Source: Dichotomicrobium thermohalophilum (lineage in GTDB: Bacteria > Pseudomonadota > Alphaproteobacteria > Rhizobiales > Rhodomicrobiaceae). From it: DNA of 64,000 nucleotides. A program made the translations under genes and the position numbers. Positions 1 to 7,900 of the stretch are shown here, one piece after another; the first letter of the stretch is position 1, and every line of letters starts with the position of its first letter. Where the stretch lies: NCBI RefSeq assembly GCF_003550175.1, contig NZ_QXDF01000001.1:954501-1018500 (forward strand), in the 5' to 3' direction. The notes under the pieces were generated by a model, which was given only the letters and a program-made list of their open reading frames with translations, did not search any database and was not told the DNA's origin.

Positions 1-996
1 CGGTCCTCGATGATCGGGCTGGAGTTCATCGACGCCTTTGTGGCCAGTCTGTCGCACGCGCGCGCCACTTGGTCGCTCGAACTGTACGCGAAAACCGGTC
101 AGGGGTCGCTACTGGACATCGCGCTCGACACTCTGTCGCAGGGCTGCGCCCATGCCGCGCTGGCGCGCGGGACGGGGGCTGACGCCGATGCGCACCGCGA
201 CAAGGGCCGCGCCCGGCTCGACGCCGCGGTCGACGGCCTGCGCAACGCGGGGCTCGGAGAAAACATCGTGCGTGGGCTGCTCGCGCGCGCCGCCTTCCAC
301 CGCCAGTCCGGCAACCCCGACGCTGCCCGCGCCGACCTGCGCGCCGTGCTCGACGCCGCCACCCGCAGCGAGATGCGCCTCTACCTCATCGACGCGCGCA
401 TCGAAGAAGCGCTGCAATGGCTCACCCTGCCGCCCGACGGCCCCGATCAGCGGCCATCGCTTAACGCTCACTCCGCGCTTGAAGCGGCGGCCGCCCTCAT
501 CAAGGCTACTGGCCTGAAGCGCCGCGAGGCCGATATCGCCCTTGTCAGCGCGCGCCTCGCCCTGGCCGAACGCGCGCCGGAGATCGCCCGCACAGCGCTG
601 GCCGAGGCCATCCGCCTGATCGGCGAGAAAGGCTGGTGGGGTCTGCTGCCCGACCTTGCCGAGCTGATCGAGACGGGCGGCTTTGACGACCTGCGCCCCG
701 ACCTCGACCGCCTGCAGGCCGCTGCTGCCTCCTACCACCGCAAGGCCGACGCCGCCTGGCGCGTCCACGACGCTTACGCCGCCGTCCTCCAGCAGCGCGA
801 ACGGCAACGGCCTGCGCAGCCCGCCGGCCCGAGCGACGCGCAACTCGATCAGATGCTCGCCAACCCGCAGGTTCGCGCCAAGCTCGCCGAGATCCTCACG
901 GCCAACGGCATCGACACGCCGCTGGACGACATGCCGCGCGAAGCCCAGCGCGACATCCTCCGCCAGGTCATCGCCGCGCAGAGCAAGGATCAGTGA
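1..996 (+). CDS. TPR-type helical repeat protein, 5' end outside the window
   Basis: The reading frame is open through the window edge, so this is probably the C-terminal part of a larger protein; the first ATG inside is at 10. The 328 residues visible are almost wholly alpha-helical with Ala/Leu/Arg-rich tetratricopeptide-like units, for example around ARADLRAVLDAA and ARTALAEAIRLIGEKGWWG. Such tails occur at the C-terminus of large NTPase or TIR proteins used in signalling or phage defence, but no N-terminal domain is visible, so that is only a possibility. It lies inside the integrated element, which supports accessory status. No catalytic motif is seen. Confidence 0.6.
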   Translation, partial: RSSMIGLEFIDAFVASLSHARATWSLELYAKTGQGSLLDIALDTLSQGCAHAALARGTGADADAHRDKGRARLDAAVDGLRNAGLGENIVRGLLARAAFHRQSGNPDAARADLRAVLDAATRSEMRLYLIDARIEEALQWLTLPPDGPDQRPSLNAHSALEAAAALIKATGLKRREADIALVSARLALAERAPEIARTALAEAIRLIGEKGWWGLLPDLAELIETGGFDDLRPDLDRLQAAAASYHRKADAAWRVHDAYAAVLQQRERQRPAQPAGPSDAQLDQMLANPQVRAKLAEILTANGIDTPLDDMPREAQRDILRQVIAAQSKDQ

Positions 997-1466
997 TTGA
1001 TCGCGCCGCGCGAGCGCAGCACCTAGCCATCAACCGTGTCACCACGAACGCCCCGTCTATGCGCAACAGGCCCAGCCGGTTCAGATACGCGCCCACCCGG
1101 GCATTGCCAAAGCCACCCCGCCGGAGCGAATGCCATGCGCGGCGTGAATCCCGATTTTCGCCGAGGGTTCCATCAAGCGCGCCGATCACCCAGCCATCCC
1201 AGAGCGCAAGCCGGGGCCGAGCGGCTCTTGCTCCCTTGTCGGATTGCACGCCGCCAGGGAACGGAAGTGGTCACTCGACGCGCCCGCCTGCCAATCTTGG
1301 CAGACTTCGGAATAAAACGCCTTTCGTTGGTCTTCGAGCTGAAACCTCTGAAACAGATACTTTATCCGAAGATGAGGTTGATTTGAGGAGGAACGGCCGC
1401 CTTTAAAGGCTATGGCGGCTTTGCATCTCCACCGATATTTCATTCACATCGTGTGGGTATGAAAGG
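997..1466. other. Intergenic stretch inside the integrated element
   Basis: About 470 bases between the TPR gene and the integrase stop codon. Several short frames cross it on both strands, but none has a recognisable motif together with a ribosome binding site. I see no RNA gene or clear repeat. Confidence 0.5.
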
Positions 1467-2621
1467 TCACCCCTCCATCAGCATTTCCATCGCCTCAGCC
1501 GTGCGCTCGGCCACGTCCTTCGACTGGCCTTCCATCATCCAGGCGTAGCCCTGCGTGGTCTGCGTCGAGGTGTGGCCGAACAGCTTGCCGACTTGATCGA
1601 GCGTGACGCCATTGGACAGCGCCACGGACGCGAAGGACCGGCGCAGATCACGAAGCTGGAGGTCTCGCGCGTCGATGGCCGCGCGCAGCTTTTCCCACGC
1701 GGGCCGTAGGTCATAGCCGCCGAAGATGTACGGGCTGTCCGTGACGCGGTAACGCTGCATCAGCGCGCGGGCCTTTTTCGGGATCACCACCGGCTTGTCG
1801 CCTATGGTGCCAGCCGTTTTGTGATCGTCAAGCCAGATGCGATCGCCGTCTAGCTGCTCGTGGCGCGCCCGCACGATCTCGTTCACGCGCGCGCCAGTGA
1901 ACAGGATTGTCAAGATCGCGGCAACGCGCGCCGGATAGACTGCGGCCAGTTCGTCCACAGCCTCGCGGAAGCGCGGGAACTCGGCAGCGGTCAGGTGCCG
2001 ACGCCGTGGACGCTCGCGGTTGCGGATCGTGCCGCGCACCGGATTGGTGTGCTGGGGCCGGAGCCGAAACCGCGTCTCCGCCAGATTGAACATCTTGTGA
2101 AGCAGGGCGCGCACACGATTCGCCATGATCGGCGCGGGCTTGCGCTGGCCGGGCATGTCGCCGTTGGTGATCCGCTCCAGCACGCGCTCGACATCCTCCA
2201 GCGTCACATCCGCCACCGGCTTCTTGCCAAGCGCGGGCTTGATGTAGGTGTCGATCAGCCGCGCGTCCTCGTCTGCCGAGCCTTTCTTTTTCCTGCGGTA
2301 CGCCCATTCGTTCAGGTAACGCTGCGCAAGATCGGCGACCGTCGCCGGGCGCTCGGTTGGGCGCTTCTCTGCTGGATCATTGCCGAGCGCGACCTGCTCG
2401 CGCATCTTGCGCGCGACGCGGCGCGCATCCTCCAGCGAGAAAGCGGGATAGCCGCCGATCTTCGGCCTGCGCTGCTTCCCGTCCTTTGTGCGATAGAGGA
2501 AGTACCATGCCTTGCGCTTCTCGAAGCAGCGCAACTGGAGACCCGGCACCTTCTCATCCTTGAGCACGTCGCCGGGCTTGGCGATCTGGATGCGTTTTCT
2601 GGTCAGCGTTGCAGTTGCCAT
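1467..2621 (-). CDS. int: Tyrosine recombinase (phage/island integrase, DUF4102 type)
   Basis: A 384-residue site-specific recombinase that would integrate and excise the element. The N-terminus (about residues 5-80) resembles the arm-binding DUF4102 domain of island integrases, followed by a core-binding domain and the catalytic domain. Catalytic residues visible are Arg245 (FTGARVNEI), a Lys near 268, Arg327, His350 (LFGH) and the nucleophile Tyr359 (QGYAW). The usual His of the HxxR box is Arg324 here (RDLRRS), a variant also found in functional members of this group. The gene reads away from the attachment site 175 bases upstream, as expected for an integrase beside its att site. The length is normal and the frame intact. 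Confidence 0.93.
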   Translation of the reverse strand: MATATLTRKRIQIAKPGDVLKDEKVPGLQLRCFEKRKAWYFLYRTKDGKQRRPKIGGYPAFSLEDARRVARKMREQVALGNDPAEKRPTERPATVADLAQRYLNEWAYRRKKKGSADEDARLIDTYIKPALGKKPVADVTLEDVERVLERITNGDMPGQRKPAPIMANRVRALLHKMFNLAETRFRLRPQHTNPVRGTIRNRERPRRRHLTAAEFPRFREAVDELAAVYPARVAAILTILFTGARVNEIVRARHEQLDGDRIWLDDHKTAGTIGDKPVVIPKKARALMQRYRVTDSPYIFGGYDLRPAWEKLRAAIDARDLQLRDLRRSFASVALSNGVTLDQVGKLFGHTSTQTTQGYAWMMEGQSKDVAERTAEAMEMLMEG

Positions 2622-2795
2622 TTTTCCTCTCGTTCCGGGCCCGTTTTCTGGTCACACACTGGTCACGGGCCGTAGCTGTGGTCACACATTGGTCGGAGAT
2701 TTTTTCGCAACGGATGGGATCACGCGTGATACCGATCCGCCTGAAAAACCAAGCTTTTGTGACCGTATGAGAGGACTTGGTGCGGTTTTGGATAA

Positions 2796-2842
2796 GACTT
2801 TTAATCAGTAGGTCGGAGGTTCGAGTCGTCCCGGGGTCGCCA
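2796..2842 (+). other. Attachment site: 3' half of a tRNA-Lys (TTT) gene
   Basis: This holds the anticodon loop (anticodon TTT at 2800-2802), the 3' anticodon strand, variable region, T arm with loop ttcgagt and an acceptor end finishing in gcca. The bases upstream do not pair to form the 5' anticodon strand, D arm or acceptor strand, so it is not a working tRNA gene. A displaced tRNA 3' end beside an integrase is the classic right attachment site. The T stem carries one mismatch (ggagg against cgtcc), which suggests it no longer has to function. Confidence 0.78.
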
Positions 2843-3311
2843 ATAAACTCAATGGGGTTAGGTTGTGAGCCCGGGTGGAACTGGCGTGACCGACCAGGGG
2901 GGAGCACGCCCGCCCTTGAACGGCGGGGCGGAAAGATTCAGCCCTAAATGCGCATGATGTTCGAAGAGGACACCGTGATTCGGTAGGCAGCGCTCTGACA
3001 TGTCTGTCCGAAGGGGAGTCTCGGTGTTTGTTGCTTTCCAAGGAATCCAAGACCGAGCAGCAGCGACGCCCCTTTTCCAGCACCCAGCGAGCCTTGTGGT
3101 TGAGCATTGTGTGTCGGACCAGGGCAAGTGGCCGGAGCGTCTGCGGTATTTTCGCCAAGCCATCATCCTGAGATTTGTCAAAGGCTGCTCTGAGAGGGCC
3201 GGTTGCCCCCGCCTCCTTACCTTCAACTGACGCACAACACCGGTTTGCAGCTATGGATGAAACAGCGCATACTCAGCGGTCTATTCGATTGCCTGCAGAG
3301 AAAAGGCGACA
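2843..3311. other. Intergenic stretch right of the attachment site
   Basis: About 470 bases between the element border and the next gene. Frames on both strands show no recognisable domain. Some may be relics, but nothing can be supported. Confidence 0.4.
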
Positions 3312-3314
3312 GTG

Positions 3315-3944
3315 ATGCGAACGGCTGCGCTCGTTAGACCGGCAGCATTGCCGCACTGTCTGTTCGTGGCTGTTTGCTGTTGGATTTTGCTGAGTCGTGG
3401 AGACACCCAGGCCCGCACCTCTGCCTCACCCTCGGGCACCTACACTGTCCGCATCCCGTCTCAGGCGGCAGAGGAAAAAAGCTCTCCGCGGACCTTCACG
3501 CTGCTCCAGCTCCGCCGCGAAGGATCGTTGCTCCGCGAACATCGCACGTTCGGGTATCTCCTCGACGTTCTCTGGAGTCCCGATGAACGGTGGGTCGCCG
3601 TCAACAACAGGCGGGCCAATTCCGGCGACTATCTCTGGGTCTTGTCAACGTCAGACGGCGAGGCCGTCCGGAAACCGGAAGATGACCTGGAAAGCCGGCT
3701 CCGCGACCAAGCTGTAGCCGACATCGAAAGGCTCGACAAACAGGCGAGTTATGAGACGCTTGATCGTTACTGGATTGATGCAGTTGAATGGAAAGATGCA
3801 AACACTCTGCTTGCCCGGTTTCGCGGGCAGTATTACGCGCAAGGCCGGGTCCTGGGGACGTACCGGTACATCGCGGAAATCACGATAACAGACGGCGCTG
3901 CCGTGCTGGGGGGCTGGACGCGCTTCGTGCCCGACCGGCAATGA
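3315..3944 (+). CDS. Unknown secreted protein with beta-propeller-like segment
   Basis: About 209 residues; GTG at 3312 or the adjacent ATG at 3315 could start it. A hydrophobic stretch (CLFVAVCCWILL) after a short Arg-containing head looks like an export signal. The middle carries a WD40/TolB-like strand pattern (LLDVLWSPDERWVAVNNRR) that often monitors or binds other molecules, but only one or two blades would fit. The C-terminal half is Tyr/Arg-rich with predicted strands. I do not recognise the family. It sits in the accessory stretch and converges with the fascin-like gene. Confidence 0.55.
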   Translation: MRTAALVRPAALPHCLFVAVCCWILLSRGDTQARTSASPSGTYTVRIPSQAAEEKSSPRTFTLLQLRREGSLLREHRTFGYLLDVLWSPDERWVAVNNRRANSGDYLWVLSTSDGEAVRKPEDDLESRLRDQAVADIERLDKQASYETLDRYWIDAVEWKDANTLLARFRGQYYAQGRVLGTYRYIAEITITDGAAVLGGWTRFVPDRQ

Positions 3945-4063
3945 AGCCAATTGATCAGGTCAGCGCCGGCTGGCGGTGCCCGGAGGCCAACACGCCGATC
4001 AAGTGCCTCCGACAGGGTCGCGGAGCAGGTAAATCCGCGGCGCTCATTCTGCATATCTGGCCG

Positions 4064-4093
4064 GGCACGGGGCGAACCGAAACGGCCCGTGCC
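4064..4093. terminator. Hairpin between two convergent genes
   Basis: Perfect 8-base stem ggcacggg/cccgtgcc with a 14-base loop, in the 167-base gap between the stop codons of two convergent genes. No T-run follows on either strand, so its terminator role is inferred from position. Confidence 0.4.
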
Positions 4094-4111
4094 AAACCCG
4101 GTTGAAACGCC

Positions 4112-4597
4112 TCATGGCAGGAGCACGATACTGAGCTTTGGCTCTGCGTCGATACATTCGCGCGCCGTAGCGGAGAGATAGCCCTGTTCCGTGGCGCGAA
4201 CGCATTTTCCACTCTGCACTGACTTGAGCGCGACGGTATTCCCGCTTCCAACGAACTCGAATTGCTCCCAGCCACCAATACGCGAACTGACGGCCGCCAA
4301 CAGGCTGTTCTGCCCGACGCCGGCGCGTACATATTTGCCGTTCTGTTCGGATCTTAGGGCAATCTTTCCGTCGGAGAGCCGAATCAGCGTGAAGGTCTCC
4401 CAGCCTTTGATATGCGGGCTGCCGGTTGCCAACAGTGTGTTCTTAGTGACCCCCGCACGGATATAGGTCCCATCTGATGCTTGTAGCGCGATGCGTTCAG
4501 CGGCGTGAAGCGTGTCCGGCACGAGTGCCGACAAGGCCAAGATGGCGGCTAGGAGAAACGCTCGGCCTGGCAAGATCGTGAAGAAGTTCTGAAACAT
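4112..4597 (-). CDS. Secreted fascin-like beta-trefoil protein
   Basis: A 161-residue protein with a signal peptide (residues 1 to about 32, core AFLLAAILALSALV, probable cleavage after LHA-A). The mature part is three related units of about 38 residues: IALQASDGTYIRAG, IALRSEQNGKYVRAG and VALKSVQSGKCVRA, each followed by a loop with W/F (GWETF, GWEQF). The pattern 'xVALKS..GKYVxA' is that of the fascin/actin-crosslinking beta-trefoil superfamily, which in bacteria often binds carbohydrate or other surfaces. Two cysteines near the C-terminus could form a disulfide. It is divergent from the giant DUF11 protein, also secreted, and they may share regulation. The ligand is unknown. Confidence 0.75.
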   Translation of the reverse strand: MFQNFFTILPGRAFLLAAILALSALVPDTLHAAERIALQASDGTYIRAGVTKNTLLATGSPHIKGWETFTLIRLSDGKIALRSEQNGKYVRAGVGQNSLLAAVSSRIGGWEQFEFVGSGNTVALKSVQSGKCVRATEQGYLSATARECIDAEPKLSIVLLP

Positions 4598-4863
4598 GAT
4601 TGGCCTTCCTGATGCGCCATTTCAATTTGGATCATGCCAGCGCGTTGGGAAGCGGCATTCACAACGATCAAATCGGCGACACAAGACCGATGAATCCACG
4701 ATTTCTCCTTCGCCAGGGAGAGGAATTTCAGCGGTCGTGGATCGGGATAAATTTTGACCGAAAGCATTCGGTATTTCCTGGCGAAAAAACGAGCGAGATT
4801 CTCGCAGGGTTTTTGGCAGTGAAGGCATAGAAAGCGCAGTCGTCGCGCGTTTGGTCGGCCATG

Positions 4864-4877
4864 TTGATTCTTATCAA
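4864..4877. promoter_or_regulatory. Palindromic operator-like site in a divergent promoter region
   Basis: The inverted repeat ttgat-tctt-atcaa lies in the AT-richer middle of the 340-base region separating the fascin-like gene (minus) from the DUF11 gene (plus). Its size and symmetry suit a dimeric repressor, and it loosely recalls iron-type operators. No regulator can be named from sequence. Confidence 0.3.
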
Positions 4878-4903
4878 TTAGGCAGACGCTCATGTCCGGC
4901 TAT

Positions 4904-4924
4904 GGTCACTGAAAAACAGTGACC
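4904..4924. promoter_or_regulatory. Perfect hairpin just before the DUF11 gene start
   Basis: An 8-base perfect inverted repeat (ggtcactg / cagtgacc) closed by an AAAAA loop, ending 15 bases before the ATG at 4940 and overlapping the alternative GTG at 4919. In mRNA it would be a stable stem beside the ribosome binding region; in DNA it could be an operator. Confidence 0.5.
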
Positions 4925-4939
4925 CCCGGAAATTCCACG

Positions 4940-7900
4940 ATGCCTTCGCGCGCCTTGCAAACCGTCCTGACCAGCCTGATCTGCCTGTTCCTTTTCGGAA
5001 CGATGGCCCACGCCCAAGGGCCGGAGGTCAGCGAAGGGACTGCGATCGTAACGCAGTTCTCAGGCGTCACGACTGAAACCGCCGAGACGGGCGAGCCGAG
5101 ACGTGTTCTCGATGTCAGGGGCTCTGTCGTCAAACTGCTCGATGTGAGTGAACTGGGTGGCCCGGCGCAGGGCCAGAGTCTCGCAGTCGACGAGGTTCCA
5201 CTTGGCGTGACCGCAGGCGAAATTGGCCAGGTTTTCGGGATCGCTTACGATGATGCGGATCCAGCCAATCTGTATCTGACGGCGACTTCGGCGTTCGGGC
5301 TGCATCGCACGGCCGATGGCACCGACTGGATGCCCGGTATGTGGGGCCGGGACGCCGGGCCCGGCACCGTATGGAAGCTGAATGCGGACGAGGGCTACGC
5401 GCCGGAGGTTTTCGCGCAGATCACGGCCGATGGGCGGGAGAACACGGGCGCGGCGCTCGGCAACATCGCCTTCGACCCCTGGAACCACCAGTTTTACGTT
5501 TCTGACCTGGAGACCGGATATATCCACCGCCTCGATATGGCGGGCGAAATCATCGGGCGGTACGACCACGGCGTGAATGCCCGAAGAAATTTCGTCGACG
5601 CCAGAACGGGTCGGTCTGACGCCCTTGCACCAGTTGCCTTCGATCCTGAAAGCGCAGCACGCGTGGAGGGCTGTCCCCTCGGCGACTTTTCCAAGACGCC
5701 GGCGTGCTGGAACGTGGCGGATTTCCGGCGGCGCGTCTGGGGCGTGGGCGTTCACCAGGATCCGGAGACCGGTGAGGTTCGGCTCTACTACAGCGTCTGG
5801 TCGAGCCAGCCGCTGGGCAGCGAGGATTTCGAAGCGGCAAGCGCGGAAGAAACCCTCAACACCATCTGGTCCGTGGCCATATCCGCAGATGGCGGCTTCG
5901 ATCTGGACGACATCCGCCGGGAATTCGCCCTGCCGGCATTCTTCGCCCAGGAAAGGGATGTTGACGCTTTCGGTGTGAGCCATCCCGTCTCGGATATCGC
6001 CTTTTCACGCGCAAGGGATGCGAGCATCATGCTGCTTGCCGAGCGCGGCGGGCTGCGCAATCTCGGCCTTGATGCGCGGGCGGCGTTCACGCACCCGCAT
6101 GGCGCGCGCGTGCTGCGCTACGCACAGGACGAAGACGGCGTCTGGCAGCCCGCCGGCCGCTATGACGTCGGCTACTACGACCGGGCGCGGCTGGGCCCGC
6201 CCCATATTCGCGCCAATGCCGCCGGCGGCGTGGATTTCGGTTTCGGTTATACGGAAGACGGCGATATCGACACCGACCGGCCCGAGGCGATGGTCTGGAT
6301 GACCGGCGATGCCCTTTGCACCCCGGAAGCCCCGTGCCGCGACCCGGAGACCGGCCAGCGCACGGAGCGCACGCAAGTCGACGGCTTGCAGGCCACACCC
6401 GTTGAAGCCCTGGACGCGGTCGCACCGGAGGCTGCCAGCGAGCCTTATCCGACGATCGGTCCCGCCTATCCTCCCGAGGGGCCGGATCAGTCATACATGA
6501 TCGAGCCTCAAACCCCGGTTCTGCCAATCCTGATCACTGGCGAGCGCGACGACACCAGCCGGATCGGCGATGTCGCGTTCTACCGTCCCTACCCGGGCGC
6601 GGTCGCGGTTGCTGAGGCGGAGCCGCCGCTTGTCGATTGGGGTATCCCCGAAGGCGTCGTGGAAGAACCGTGGTGGCCCGAGCCTCTGCCCGTTCCCGAC
6701 GACGTGCCGCCTGTCGACCTGTCCGTTCAAAAGGCGATTCCGGCCCCCTGTGTTCCCGGGGGCAAATGCCCTTTCGTCATCATCGTGACCAACACGGGCG
6801 ACCAGCCCTACACCGATCCGATCATGATCTCGGACGTGCTCGCCAACGGATGGACACTGGCCGCCTGGGGGCCGGCGGGCTCGGCATGGGAATGCCAACA
6901 GGATGGTTCCGCGGTGTCTTGCATGCATCCTGATCCTGACCTGAGCCCGGGCGAGTCGGGTGCGGTGACAATCGAACTGGTGGTACCGCCCGCACAAGTG
7001 TCCGGCCAGTGGGATAACTGCGCCGTTCTGGAATTCCCCATGGGCGCCGAGGATGACGACCCGACGAATGACGAGGGATGCGCGCCGATTGCCTTTGGTC
7101 CCGCCGAGGCGAAAGAGCCCGTCGATGGCCGCGATCTCGCGATGCGCAAGATGGCCGGCAACCCAACCTGCACCCCCGGCGTACCGTGCTCATTCACGGT
7201 GGAGATCGCCAACAGGGGGTCAGTGGAGTACAGCGGCCCGTTCCGGATTAGCGAGACGATGCCCGAGGGCTGGCGCTTTGGCGGTCTCGACACGGGTTGG
7301 TGGTGCCTCACCACGGCAGGCGGCGGGCCGCTCGTGTCCTGCTGGCGCGATATCACGCTGAAGCCGGGCGAGGTGGAAAGCCTGAATGTCACGCTGATAC
7401 CACGGCAGACGGGCGCGCATGAGGGGCGCGCCCGTAACTGTGTCGCTATCGACTGGACCCAGATCGAGCAGGACCACGACGCCACGAATGACAGCGCCTG
7501 CGCGGAGGTCGAACTGACGCCCGCGCCGGCCCCTGAACCGCCACCCGGGGCACCGCCTGTCGCCCCGACCGGCGAAGGCATGGTCATCGGCCCCGAAAGC
7601 GTCGGTTACGATTTAAGGATCACGAAAGACCCGCCGCATTCCGCGCAGGCCGCCGCACCGGGCGCCGCGCCGCTGTACGTCTGTGCTCCGCTCAAGCCCT
7701 GTCCGTTCGTCGTGACCATCACAAACCAGGGCGTCAAACCCTACCAGGGGCCGTTCAGCTTCACGGACACGTCGAAGGGGGGCTGGAGCTACGGTGGTAT
7801 CAGCGAGGGCTGGTCATGCGACGAGCAAGCCGGGGGAGGTTTCGCTTGTTCCGGCCAGATCGACCTTGCCCCCGGCGAGTCCGAAACGCTCTCGGTTCAA

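Larger units (their letters stand above)
1..2842. mobile_element. Right end of an integrated element at a tRNA-Lys gene
   Basis: The stretch ends on the right in a duplicated 3' half of a tRNA-Lys gene (2796-2842), with a tyrosine integrase just inside it. The tRNA fragment reads left to right, so the intact tRNA gene and the other border should lie to the left, outside the window. The element therefore covers the window start and includes the TPR protein. Its left limit, full size and remaining cargo cannot be seen. Confidence 0.7.

Noticed and set aside
968-1249. Minus-strand frame with a domain-like look
   Set aside because: Part of it (for instance RRGGFGNARVGAYLNRLGLL) looks protein-like, but there is no ribosome site, it overlaps the TPR gene end, and I cannot match it to a family.
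2554-2907. Minus-strand frame containing GDPGTTRTSDLLIKS
   Set aside because: This peptide is the well-known false translation of a tRNA; it crosses the tRNA-Lys fragment and overlaps the integrase start.
4549-4893. 114-residue minus-strand frame overlapping the fascin-like start
   Set aside because: It shares bases with the signal-peptide region of the better gene, has no export signal or domain, and covers the divergent promoter region.
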